64,000 nucleotides of DNA, taken from assembly GCF_000005505.3 (NCBI RefSeq), contig NC_016131.3:19985501-20049500 (forward strand), in the 5' to 3' direction. Every line of letters begins with the position of its first letter. Positions within the stretch are counted from its first letter, which is position 1. Positions 48,740 to 60,022 of this stretch are shown here, piece by piece. The notes beneath the pieces were generated by a model. It saw only the letters and a program-made list of their open reading frames with translations. It made no database searches and was not told where the DNA came from. The translations under genes and the position numbers were made by a program. Source of the DNA: Brachypodium distachyon (taxonomy: Eukaryota; Streptophyta; Magnoliopsida; Poales; Poaceae).

Positions 48740-51700
48740 CCAAGTGTAGGCGCGGCATCGTGTACGTCAACGGCGCAGCTGCTCCACCAAAATTTCAACG
48801 CACAGGATCAGTTGGTACGATCAATTGGGGTATCCATCGACGCGCTGAATTATTAATGATGTCCAGTCAGCATATTGATTAGCATCCATGTTAGCAGCAC
48901 TCTGGATGAATGGACCTGATGGTCCACGTAAGCGACAACCCATACACAAGTATAATCAGCAATCTTCTACTCCACGTACGTACTATATATATGCTCCAGC
49001 TGCCGCCATCACGTGGAATCCTGTCATGACTCATGATATATGTATATCCTACCTTAATCTGATTTTCTAATAGAGGCTCTTTTCGAGTTCCCATATTAAT
49101 CCTAGAAAGCGTTTCTTTGTATTTACGTAAACTGTTGCTGGACAGTTGGATCTTAAATATGCGGCGGCGATAAAATATTCTTGTCTAGCAGATCGAGGCA
49201 CGTAAGCGGAAGAATAATTGAAGTTGATCTAAAGAATAATTGAAGTTCAAAAAATAACGGAAAAAGAATTGTATTCTGATGAGCAGAATCCGTGAAGGAG
49301 ACGCACGTATAATGGTATGTGTACGGGCAATTGGCATATCACAACGTGACAAGGTCAAGCACGTGTACGTACTAGGCGAGCACTTGTTTTTAACTTATAC
49401 GTAACGTAATACCTAACCTAAACCAAGGCAGCATATGCATACCAATGGAAATAAGGGTTATCCGGATAAGAACCTGACAATTCAGTCCTGACAATTTTTT
49501 CACTGAAGTGCATCTTCTATCGTTTGCTGCTTGTTTCAAGGTAATTTTAGGTAACTTACAGTTCAGGGCGAATTAGGATGCCGGTCGGCTTGTGCACTGA
49601 CATTCCGGTCCACTTCTTTCCCTTTCGGTGCCATTAGGATCCAACTGGTGATGCATTGCTTACCTCTCAAGTTGGATCGAATCGTTGATGTATGTTATCA
49701 GAGCAGAATTTTTCCACTGAATGGATTATCGTTTGCCGATACTGAAGATTTAAATTTACCGGAGACAGTCAACTAAAGAGTTATGCAATTTAAGCACCCA
49801 AGTTGAACTCATTTATGCTCCTGAAGAGGAGATTTGGTCTGATGTATGATTCTCATTCTTGTATTTACCTCTTGTTTGGCCATATTGTTTCATCCTTTTG
49901 GGACTTTTGCTCATCATCTTTGGCGGTTGACACATTGGGATTTAAAGTACTTAGAAAAAATATTGTTGAATGCCTCTTACATTAGTTATTATACAAATCA
50001 AGTGCTCTGATCAGGTTTTGTTATGAGATATTACAAAAATTGTGCAAGTTGATTGTGTGATTGAATTACACGTGCAACACGATTACTATCCAGAAAAGAG
50101 AGTAATCTCACTTCTGAGCTTGTTCTGAAATGAGATTAACACACTTGATACAAAAAACATCTTTGGCATGACGGCATGAAGACCCTAATTCGAATTTGAT
50201 ATACACCAACTTTAAAGTAGTCATGTACGTTGCTGGAATGAAATAAAATGTGTGTGGATCATACGTGGCACACGCAAGCTTACAGCTGCACAACGACAAC
50301 TATTTAAATGTTCAACGAAAAAAAGCAATAACAATAATTTAAAGATAAATTAAATTCAAAATACATATTTAACGTTTTAGGACGTGCGTGCACGTGCACA
50401 CTTACTAGTCCGGATAAGAAGCTGTACTACAGGACAGAGACAGCGCTTGACTTACTGTGGGGTTGACAAATTAATTTAGAAGTATATCAAATATTCTAGA
50501 ACTCCAAGCTCCTTAGAGCCCTATTTTTTAATTAAAATAATATTTATTAAGTTTTATAAAATTCTGAAAAATTTAGATGTACATACGAGATTGTGCACAA
50601 CTCACCTAATTTAATTCAGAGAACATTTTATTTGCGCGCTACAAAAAATGCATCTATAGTAAAAAGTACTCTCGATATTATAATTCACGAATTCATTTCT
50701 TAGACCACATGTGAATGCATTTCTTCATTAAATATTACACATACATAGAATAGATCTAAGTATACATGTATAGTTTTCAGAATTTTTTAAAAAGTTATAA
50801 TATTTTTATTTCCTTTTGAAAAAAATGTGCTCCAAAGGGCCTGAGCTCTAAAACGCCGCACTCATCAAATAACGAATTGTATTTTCTTTGCAAATTCTAT
50901 ATATAGACATGACTACGCGTGTATTAAACCACTTATAGAAACATAAACATGTTACTGGAGAACGAAGATTATGGATTTCAATGAAAGACTTATTTGTCGC
51001 CAAAAGGAGGTCCTATATATGGAGAACACATGTACATGCACATGGGCATGGAGCCCCGTTAAATCAACTGGCTTGTGGAATCTAACAATGTATGGAAGGA
51101 TTTTAGCTTTACAACTCAGCTCCACACGCTCGCGTTGTGTTCAAACTTTGCGCATCCGGCACAACCCATAAGCAGAGAGCCCATTCTCATCCTCCTAGGA
51201 AGCCCCCCAGGCAGGTATGACCTTCCAGAAAAAAAGGCAGGTATGAGGATGCTGGTCCTGATACCATTTGTTAGCGTCCTAGGCCTAACTCCACACCCTC
51301 GTGTCTTGTTTAGGCGTTTATGCGCATCCGGCACATCCCTCAAACAGAGAGTCATTTCCATCCCAAAAGTCCGGTCCAATGGAAGGATGACCACTATCCT
51401 TTATAAGCTGCCCGTAGCCCCTTCCATTTGCAAGGTGGGACTAAAGTCACTGGCAACGCTTAGTACCGTAACAAAGGCATATCTAGACATCTTTATATAT
51501 CAACATTTCTCCACTTTTGCTTCAAACAAAATCATTACTCCACATTCTTTTAGATCAATATTACTCCTTGGATAGAAGTTATAAATATTTCCAAGTAACT
51601 CCTTTGTATTTAGCACCTCGCTTCCGTCTCATCCTAGATGTTGTTCAATCAATGTATAGTACATAGACAATTTGGTTCATAGTGCAACGGTTATATGATT

Positions 51701-52212
51701 CTATTTTCAGTTTAATTTGATTAAATATATTAGGTTATGACAAGCCAGATGTATGTTTTAGATACCATGCATGAGTAATGTATGCACGCATTGGGCTGGG
51801 CATTATATATGTTGAAGCGTTGCCAGGAATCGAGAAGAAAAAAAATCTTCTCTTGTGTCTTAAAAAAACATGCATTTGGACACGCCGTGGTTGGCGTGGT
51901 ACATGAAACCGTGCATAAAAGCAAGCTGGTTTCCCTAAACCTTTGGCCACGGCCGACGTGAGTGGCAAAATAGAAGTTGAATGAATCGGCAGATCGATCT
52001 CGCGGAAGGATCGCTACTGCAAGACTCCAAAACGTCACCTTATGCGTGACTGTATCCGTATCAACACGCATTATTATATAGCACCGTCGCGCGATCGTCG
52101 TTAATTAGAACGTACACACTATCAGCTAGGAGTAACTAATAGCTGGAGTTCGGATTTATATACCCGTACTACGCACGCAGCTTCCCTTTATCATTCTTTA
52201 AGATCCTGGCTA
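48740..52212. other. Intergenic region, no supported gene
   Basis: AT-rich. A weak direct repeat (about 51119-51200 and 51288-51370, sharing GCGCATCCGGCACA) is present. Open frames are short and unsupported. Confidence 0.55.
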
Positions 52213-52726
52213 GAGAGGAAATTACACTGCGGGTACACGAACTTGGAAGCGATGTTCAGTTTCATCCATTAATTTGAAAACCTCTCAAATGACTCGCTAA
52301 ACTTGACAGCTTTGCTCATTTTAGTCCAAATGGTCAGATTCGGACGAAATTCGGTCACGATGGCATGCGACGTGGATCTGACCGTTCAAGTAGCCACCGC
52401 CGAACCCATCGACGAAGCCATTCGCTTGGACACCGTGTATGCCGGGCCGAAGTGGGTTCACCGGCGAGGGCAGCGTCTCCCCATTCTGGAGATTCGAGGG
52501 GGTTAAACAGAAAAGGTTCATAACCAGAAAATTGTGAAAAGCCCCCTTAGACGCCGGCCAGGTCCACGACACATGCCAGCGTGGCCGAATTTCATCTGAT
52601 TTTGGCCAGTTGGATTAAAATGAACAAAGCTACCAAGTTTAGTGAGTCATTTGAACAGTTTTCAAGTTAATAGATGAAACTGAACATCGCTGCCAAGTTC
52701 ATGGACCTGCGGTGTAATTTCCTCTC
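52213..52726. mobile_element. Non-autonomous DNA element with long terminal inverted repeats
   Basis: Ends GAGAGGAAATTACAC and GTGTAATTTCCTCTC are perfect complements. They continue inward for about 150 bp (CGAACTTGG, GATGTTCAGTTTCATC, AAATGACTCGCTAAACTTG). The centre (about 52370-52560) is unrelated GC-rich filler. Same architecture as the element at 23436 but different sequence. CTAG occurs beside both ends. Confidence 0.65.
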
Positions 52727-52976
52727 CTAGCTAACTACACGTCCCACAGTGACCCAATTTGTAATGTACGTTCTTTTCACGAAGATGTTTGGCATCCAGG
52801 TTTGCACTGAAACAACGACAAGAATTTCGATCGGGAGGAAATATATCTAGTATAATTTTTAAATTAATTTTATAAAATTTGTCATGATATATATCTATGG
52901 TGGTTTATCCGGTATGGTGCAAACCATCGTTACAGTGCAAAACAAACTCCATAGAAAAAATCTCAAGAAAATTATA

Positions 52977-53075
52977 CTCGTTCCGTCTCAAATTTGCTCC
53001 AAAATGAATGTATCTATTCCTAAAAAACGTCTAAATACATGCAATTTTTCGACGAGAATTATGGGACAGAGGGAG
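52977..53075. mobile_element. Stowaway MITE
   Basis: Flanked by TA on both sides. Left end CTCGTTCCGTCTCAAATTTG, right end GAATTATGGGACAGAGGGAG. The inner arms TGTATCTATTCC / ACGTCTAAATACA pair partly. 99 bp. Confidence 0.6.
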
Positions 53076-53327
53076 TATATATTAGAGAAGTGATGTTTTA
53101 TAGTATATGTATAAAATTTAAAGTCAATTGTGTTTCAAACTCAATTGTGTTTGGTACGTACATACCCCCTCTCTACGTACTTGCGTACCCTGGCAACATG
53201 CATATATGTACGCTCTTGATCGGAAAATGATGGCGACGAAGCATCGCTCACGCACGTATTACGTAGCTGGTATTTTTAATTGGATCATTGGGTGTGCAAA
53301 GACTACCGAGCACATTGAGAGCACGCA

Positions 53328-53378
53328 TGTGTGCTCTGCGAAATGTGCCGTGCCGGCGTGCATTTCGCAGAGCACACA
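53328..53378. repeat. Perfect 18-bp hairpin with 15-nt loop
   Basis: TGTGTGCTCTGCGAAATG (53328-53345) is followed after 15 nt (TGCCGTGCCGGCGTG) by its exact complement (53361-53378). The loop itself is partly self-complementary. Could be a small-RNA precursor or the core of a lost foldback element; no support for either beyond the fold. Confidence 0.65.
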
Positions 53379-54990
53379 ACTTGCCCGGAACGACCGAGAC
53401 TGGTGCGCGGCAGAACGATATACTACCGCCGTGGAAACTTAATGTCCTCTCATTGGTCTAGAACCAGTTGCCGTCGTGAAACAGAGCAATGCTGATAAGA
53501 TGAGAAGTAGCTCCGGCCAGCCATTCTTTGCGAGGGCATATAAATTATTGGATCAACAAGTTGGCTAGCGAGAGGCCGGCCGGTATTATGATCCCACTAG
53601 CAAGGAGCTAGCTGAAACACACACATCGGATCGATTGCATGCGTCAAAACACAACCACCGAACCGATACCAACCAACCCGCAGGCTGGACTGTACCGTGG
53701 ATGCCGCGGTTTTCTGACGTGGTGCCGACGAGCCTCCAACTCAGCCCATATGATGATATGATATGGCTGTGCGCAAGCTAACCTACCCACGTCGAAGGAT
53801 GGCCTCACGTGTCACGTACGGTGGCTTGGCGCGACCCGCGCCGCTAGCTTTTCCTTCGTAATTCGCCCCCAGATTCCTTCGGTTGTTGCTGGGGCCTGGT
53901 CCTTTGTGTCACCCCGTCAGCGCCAAGGCGGCTGATGCGCGCTCTCCTACTGAGCGATCGAGCTAGCTGAGCGGCCTGTGCTCCAGCCGGGTATTAAAAC
54001 TGGATCGCTACCCAATGGCGTCCGCGCCGGCCTCCCGATCGGGCACTTTCAAGGATTGGTACGGCCGAGCGATTTCCCTGATCCCCTGCATTGTGCCGCG
54101 CGAACAGTACTCTAGAGTCTAGACCGGCCGGGTCCAGCAAAGGATTGTTTTGTTGTTTTTCGCTCCGGACCATGGTGCATGGCTCATGGCTGGCCGGGCA
54201 CTCGAGCCAGACAGCCCATTTTACCCTGTTTCGACTTTCCCGGACGAACACCTGCAGACCCATGCCATCGGGGTGCATCCCATCCACCGTTCGCACGTAA
54301 CGTCATGTCGCCTCGTCAATCGAACGAAGGTTGGTCTGGGGTTGATGATTGGACAATGCATGCGTTTTGCATGCGCGGTCAATCGCCAGAGCCCAGAACG
54401 GTTTTGCTATCTCGTCTTCCATGTCTCGTTCTCGCGGCAGGGATAGGAGTCAGGAAGAGCAAGAGAACGGAGTTACGGGGTCTCTGGCGGGACGCTGACT
54501 CATGGTACGGTTAAGGCAGGGGGTCGCGTGATGGCTCGTTGTATAGCGCATTGTATAGTTACCTGGAATCGTGTGTTTCTGGAACGGGAGAGAGATTGAC
54601 GAATTGCTTCATTGCTTGCTTCTCCGCCGACGGGCCGCTTTCCAGACGAGCTAGTTTGTCTGCTTACTTTGTTTGTTGTTGGCATGCACGTGCTTCTCTC
54701 GAATATACTCGCTCCTCCATCTGCTAGCCTCGCCTCGCAATAGTACTGGAAGATGTATCATTCGGCTTGTCCTAACCTCAAGAGGTTTGGCCCGTTGCGT
54801 CACGAAAGCACCGAATGAGTGGTCCACGTTTGCTTCTTGCAACTATTAGTTTATTTATCGGTTTTGATATATCTAAGTTGTCTATTTTTAGCTAGTGATA
54901 AGTTCATTTTTCAGCTGTTAGATATGATTTGTGCTTTAAAAGTCGAAACAAATGATAGAAAAACAAAGAGTAAATAAAAACATACTATGA
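53379..54990. other. Intergenic region, no supported gene
   Basis: Moderately GC-rich to 54700, then AT-rich. Open frames on both strands at 53990-54510 have no domain. Confidence 0.5.
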
Positions 54991-55073
54991 TGTAGACAAT
55001 TCGAGGTGGACCTAACACACTACGAGAGGGCCTATTCACCTATACCAACTACTTTGGTGTAGTTGATTAGTCC

Positions 55074-55250
55074 TTTTTTATTTCTACTTACTTAGTGCAA
55101 GCTTCCGGGCGGCAGAGCCACTCACGTTAAAGCAAGTCTTGAATCCGGGCGGCTATGCCACTCACGTTGAAACAAGACCGTTGTGATTCCGGGCGAATCC
55201 GCTCACGTTAAATCACAACTTATATGCACTAAGTACTTAGAAATAATAAG
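55074..55250. repeat. Three hairpin units with conserved cores enclosed by one outer stem, in the LTR leader
   Basis: Outer stem: 55074-55099 pairs with 55225-55250 (core CTTAGTGCA / TGCACTAAG, about 22 pairs, three mismatches). Inside are three units with cores CCGGGCGGCAGAGCCACTCA, CCGGGCGGCTATGCCACTCA and CCGGGCGAATCCGCTCACGT. Their flanking stems differ but each is self-complementary: GCTT/AAGC, GTCTTG/CAAGAC and GTTGTGATT/AATCACAAC. Confidence 0.7.
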
Positions 55251-55407
55251 GCCTAACCGGGAGACTTATATGAACAAAGTAGTACTATATTGCTTTAGGA
55301 ATATTAGTACAAGAGAGAGCATACACACTTTACACTTGCTCACACCTTGTTCTCCACCTTCTTCACTTCTTTATTCTCTACTACACAAGGTGTGAGGCAA
55401 GGGCCTC

Positions 55408-55415
55408 TATTTATA
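55408..55415 (-). promoter_or_regulatory. TATA box of the solo LTR
   Basis: TATAAATA on the minus strand inside the LTR, about 160 nt upstream of the hairpin block. Transcription would start near 55380. Confidence 0.6.
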
Positions 55416-55706
55416 GGACTACATGGCCATTGGATCTTTGACATGTGTCAAAATCTTAACCATTGATACAAAATATCTAAAGCCTTCCACACACTTCTAC
55501 ATAAATATCTAGATACTACAAGGTTTCCTATTTATTTATTTTAAACTCCTATTCTAGAGTATTCCAAAGCTTCTTCATGCATATCTAAACACTAGAAGGT
55601 TCCCTTTTTTATTTATTTTATATTCTAGAGTATTCCATAGTAATGTCTTCTTTCTTGTAATATTGAGAACACTCTAGAAGCTTGCATTGTATTCTCCAAC
55701 ATATGA

Positions 55707-57386
55707 TATCAAAGTTGTATATAGTGAAATTATATTTGAAGACTATCTAGTGATACTAACTTGATGTCATAAATGTTGCTACGTTTTTTTTAAAAGTTGG
55801 TCAAACTTTAAATTTTTTGACTTAGGACAAAGACAAATGTACAATTATTCGTGGACAAGGATAGTATTACTGGACCAAGCATTATCTTCTTTTTTAGAGG
55901 TGGGGCAAGCATTATCGTGCAAGGCCTTTCTTTTTCTATTTTTCTTTTTAGGACTAGAAAATCAGGCTGGATATTAGATTTAGGCATGAATGCTTTGGGG
56001 ATTATGGGCCTTGGCTAGCATTAGGCATTCAGCCTACGACGAACCACGGCCAGCGACACCTATGGAGGCCTGGGCTTTATACTCGTCCAGGGTAGCCAAA
56101 TTGTGGAACCCAGGAAAGGGCCCCCGTTAGGCCTCGAGTGAACAGACCTGGACTCCTCAGCCGGTCCCATGCGTCAACGAATCGCAGGCCAGAGGCCACC
56201 TCGCTGACGAGTTGCCACGCGGGCCGCGAAGGGTAATAGAGGCGACGGCGCGGCATCTTGAAGATTGGCGTCGGCGGGGGGAGGTAACGGCGGCGGCGCG
56301 GCGTGGAGTTCCTCGCGCTCGTCCCCATCCATATGTGCGGCGCCCACCGGCGTCAAACATAAGGTAAACTTGATGATATGGGGAAAAAAATGCTCATTAG
56401 ATCGGCTAAATCCCACTGCTCCCACCCTTCTAACATATGCTAATCTGAAACATGACAGACCCAAAGCCCACCGTGCTAAGCTTAAAACGAACGAATCATT
56501 GAACATGAACATGGGTAAAACGTAATTAAACGTGTTCATTTAGAATTAATGTTATTCGGGTTTAATTACTGACAGTTGGCACTAATCCGAAGGGTACGAA
56601 AATCATTTATGGCCTTAACGTAGTGCTACCTGACATTACCAAACCATGTTTCATTATCAATTAGCACTACCACAATCTGAATTGATCCTTAACTGACCAA
56701 TCAGGTCTAGTTAGGTAACAGTAACAAAACATGATTGAGGCCCTATAAGCATCATTACTTAGTACTAACAAAAAAGGATTAAGCAAGAATCTTTATTAAC
56801 AGTAGGTTATTAGTTAGGCTAACTCATGAACAAAACAACATGAACTGTAAAGTAGTTATCCCAACAAAAGCAATTAGGGTCCTAAAGTAGGCTAAAAGGC
56901 TCTGATACCGATGTTGACTTTACTAACATAAAACATAATCCAGACACGTAAAGTTGTGATTTTCTGCAAGAAGGCACAATTACCCAGTGCAAGAAGGCAC
57001 TTCCCTGACTTACAATGCCTGATGACGGACGTGGATTTATGGCTCTCGAGACTCAGGACTCACGGTATCTCTCCCCGTTCAATCACTTCGATCCGTGTGA
57101 GATTTCCCTGGAAGCCCGGAGCTTTTTGGCCCAGTATTCGGTATGAAACAGTGCCGAATACTAGGCCGTCCAGGTTTTCGGTTATGGGAAAGTTTGAATT
57201 TCCTACCTGGACCACAGGAAGGAAGGCTAGGGTTAGTGGGCCGGCACAAGAGATGACGTCATTCATGGGCTAGTTCGAAAGTCCTGTTCCATTCCAAATT
57301 TTCCAAGCCTGGTCCATCTCTTCTTAGGCTGCTCACATTTCGTCAGGAGAGGTATCTAGGCCATTCGCAAAAAAAAGAAAAAACAA
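55707..57386. other. Intergenic region, no supported gene
   Basis: A GC-rich patch at 56080-56340 is open on the minus strand from an ATG at 56331 (MDGDEREELHAAPPP...), but it has no domain and no exon partner. The rest is AT-rich. Confidence 0.5.
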
Positions 57387-58140
57387 ATGGCTGGTGCCGA
57401 CGAATCGTTTCCCAATGGCGATGAGTCTAGCGGCGGCTGGAGGAACGGGGAGACTCATATGGCCAGTGGAGAAGCTGATTCGTGGTTCCCGATGGCGAAC
57501 CCGGAGGATTTCGACATTTTTGGGTGAGTTCTTCTTTCACCGATCTGTTTTTTCTGAGGGGCGATGTTCGGCGAGTTCTTGAGCGGGATTTATTTGCTGA
57601 AGAGATCGTTCCGTTTCCTTAGATCAAGTGTATGCAACGGTGATTCTCAGCGGAATTTCGTGGAAGGCGTTGTTGATGATCCAGTTGATGAACTATCCAA
57701 GGAGCCGGACGGAGGTTCGGGCCTTTGCGGCGAAGGGGGAAAAAGCGCAGATACACGCCTGAAGGTTCTGATACTCCAGCAGCTATGTCTGATGGTTGGA
57801 TTAAAAAGTACTGCCGTTTAAAATCTGTTGCTTTTCGGCCGTTTTACATTACAGTTTGAAGTTTGCTGGCACTTCGTCTTGCCAGTTTCCTGACTACTAT
57901 TTTCAATCGTCAGAGTGCGCGTGACTGATTCCACGGAAGAAAGAAAAACAAATCCTGAGAAACCGTCTGCCTAGTTTCTCAAAAGAAACGGTCTGCCTTG
58001 GAGAGCACAATTCGCAGCTATGTAGAGAATAGCTGAATAGGCGTCCAATGGTTGTGGATCCTGCAACTGGTACCTCGTTCGATTCTCTGGACGAGGCGTA
58101 CAGTTTCCACGAGAGTAGGAGGGATCCGGATAGGTGATGG
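57387..58140 (+). pseudogene. FAR1/FHY3-family gene fragment, broken
   Basis: Exon 57387-57523 (MAGADESFPNGDESSGGWRN..., ending DFDIFG) splices in phase to 57623 onward (SSVCNGDSQRNFVEGVVDDP...SADTRLK). Sense then continues only in a shifted frame (SDTPAAMSDGWIKKY), so there is an indel near 57765. Further right, KRSALESTIRSYVEN and, after another shift, RPMVVDPATGTSFDSLDEAY follow. That last stretch is the start of the FAR1 DNA-binding domain, which should continue FYNLYSW, but here it runs into HESRRDPDR and a stop. The zinc finger, MULE transposase-like domain and SWIM domain are all missing. FAR1 proteins are transposase-derived light-signalling factors; this copy is inactive as such. A short expressed product is not excluded. 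Confidence 0.55.
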
Positions 58141-58269
58141 ATCCTGGCAGAATGCACCAGCAGAGAGCAGGGAAGGTGTTTGTGGAAAGGTTGGCCATGT
58201 GTGTTTTGTTTTTTTGTTTGCATGTTTTCCTAATCAGAATGATCACGCTAATGACAATTAAAAATAATA

Positions 58270-58467
58270 ATGTTTGTAAAACGGAGAAAGGAGCTTGATG
58301 ATGAGTACACCAGTGGGATCATAAGAGTGAATGCAAAGCTGGACAGTGAGGAAGCCCAATTAGAGGCAGAGGAACTGCAGAAATTGGATCTTTTGAAGGA
58401 AGAAATTTTAAGAAATCTAAGATTCGGTCATGAGACGAGAGACGAGACGTTCGAAGTTGTTAGGTGA
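58270..58467 (+). CDS. Short charged helical ORF next to the FAR1-like fragment
   Basis: 65-codon frame from an ATG. It reads KRRKELDDEYTSGIIRVNAK then EEAQLEAEELQKLDLLKEEI, strongly helical and Glu/Leu-rich. It may be a last exon or C-terminal remnant of the neighbouring fragment or of another gene. No family recognised. Confidence 0.3.
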   Translation: MFVKRRKELDDEYTSGIIRVNAKLDSEEAQLEAEELQKLDLLKEEILRNLRFGHETRDETFEVVR

Positions 58468-59828
58468 TCTGAAGACAAAATATGATGCTGGGAGTCAGGC
58501 CTCGTTTCATCTGAGAGGATCATTGAGCGGATAGGTGAAAGACAATGGATCATAATATTTTTTTGTGACGGAATTTTATCGTGAAACCTTTATTGTGGGC
58601 TATGTTAGATGGAGATTTCAGTTTATCTGTTGATTGAAGAATGTTTTGTTTGCAGCAACTTGAGAGCTAAAACTATTTTTGCTTATGGTGAAAAATCGTC
58701 AAGTGTATCGTGATATTTTGTCATAATTTGATGGTGTATCTATCTTTTACTTGGCAATCCAATCTTGTTTTTATTGATTAACCAATACGAATGTTAATTG
58801 ACATGCGTCGCGGCAATGACATATGAAAATAATGTAATGTTTCCGCCTTGGTGACGCAGGCGATCCTTCTCCGCCGAGCCACCAAAACAAAGAGTGCTTG
58901 GGGGCAGACATGTGGGCGTGACATGGTTGATGCTGCTAGCTGCGAGATTGAGTGTGTGGGTGAATGGCCAAATGGGATAGGGTAGAAGTATAAATAAAGA
59001 AGTGGACTAGTAAAATCAGCGGTGCAGCTTCGGCGGTACGGGAAAACCAAACCATGAAATCTCCCAAACATCGACACCTGGGGGGCACGTGTGTTGCTGG
59101 CGGCGCCATGAGTCAAAGGGACGTTTTTTATTTCTAAAACAGTGGTAAATAATAACGGCCACGTCGGCCAGGACAATGCAGAAAATAAAATGTTTTTCCT
59201 TATCGTGCAAAATCATACAACACTTTCTCTGGTAGCAGTTGCGAAAAATACGTTACTGTTTTCTAGAAGAAGAAAATAAAATCCATTAGTATTCTGAAAA
59301 AGGACATCGACTAGCTGTATTGTAAAGGTATTAAAAATAAAAACTTTTGTCGCATGGGTATGGCCCATGTATCTCATGTTCCTGGGTTGAAAAATAAAAT
59401 GAATTTCGGTAGAGAAAATTTCTACGACTCAAGCCCACGTATCTCATGTACCGGATTGAATTTCAGTGCAGACAACTTGGTCTAGCACGAACAGTAGACT
59501 TTCCAATCAACCTGGGCCAGAACAGATCCATGTCCTGTATCAATTTGAAAATAGGACCGGGCTACACCATAAACAGAAAAAAGAAAAGACAAAAACTAAA
59601 GTCCACTGGTGGAACCTGAGCTGACAAGGACCAAAAAGGAGGAAGCAATGTCAATGGGCTCGCGGAAATACCGGGCTGTACGGTACAGATGTGGTATTGT
59701 ATTAATATGGACCGGCCCAGGATAGCCATGGGATGGGAAAATAGATGGACAAGATATCAAGAGCCCTGAGTCTCGAGAGCCATTATGAATTTTCGCCTGA
59801 TGACTTACTGTCGTTGGAGATTGCCATC
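58468..59828. other. Intergenic region, no supported gene
   Basis: AT-rich spacer before the copia element. Minus-strand open frames at 58778-59216 have no domain. Confidence 0.5.
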
Positions 59829-59980
59829 TGTTAGATGACTTGCTGTGATCCCGTCACCCACCTCCCCACGCTCTCTACAGACCGTGTGTTACACCTGCAG
59901 TTATCATCTGTAATCTATATATACTTCATGCATTGTACTCGGTTAATGCAATACAAGCAGTTCCTCTTCACAAATTATCA
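59829..59980 (+). repeat. Short 5' LTR of the copia element
   Basis: Starts TGTTAGATGACTTGCTG and ends in CA at 59972 or 59980 just before the primer-binding site. A TATATATA run is at about 59915-59925. About 145-150 bp, short even for a copia LTR. Ends inferred without the 3' copy. Confidence 0.55.
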
Positions 59981-59992
59981 TGGTATCAGAGC
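59981..59992 (+). other. Primer-binding site complementary to initiator tRNA-Met
   Basis: TGGTATCAGAGC directly after the LTR is the usual minus-strand primer site of plant copia elements. Confidence 0.85.
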
Positions 59993-60022
59993 GATAAGCT
60001 ACATTTTTCCGCTTCCGCAACT

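Larger units (their letters stand above)
54991..55701 (-). mobile_element. Solo LTR (copia-like), 711 bp, target duplication TATGA
   Basis: Bounded by TATGA at 54986-54990 and 55702-55706. The element begins TG and ends CA in either orientation. On the minus strand it starts TGTTGGAGAATACAATGC, a common copia LTR start, and has TATAAATA at 55415-55408 followed by GAGGCCCTTGCCTCAC, the usual layout of an LTR promoter. No internal region remains, so it arose by LTR-LTR recombination. Confidence 0.8.

Noticed and set aside
47053..48882. Long ORFs on both strands overlapping the OCT transporter
   Set aside because: Shadows of a GC-rich gene; only the frame with membrane helices and MFS motifs is credible.
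55074..55250. Hammerhead ribozyme or retrozyme
   Set aside because: The required CUGANGA and GAAA core pair is not present on either strand in the right order, so the structure is not a hammerhead.
56077..56540. Minus-strand ORF beginning MDGDEREELHAAPPP
   Set aside because: Short, Pro/Ala-rich, no domain and no clear splice continuation.
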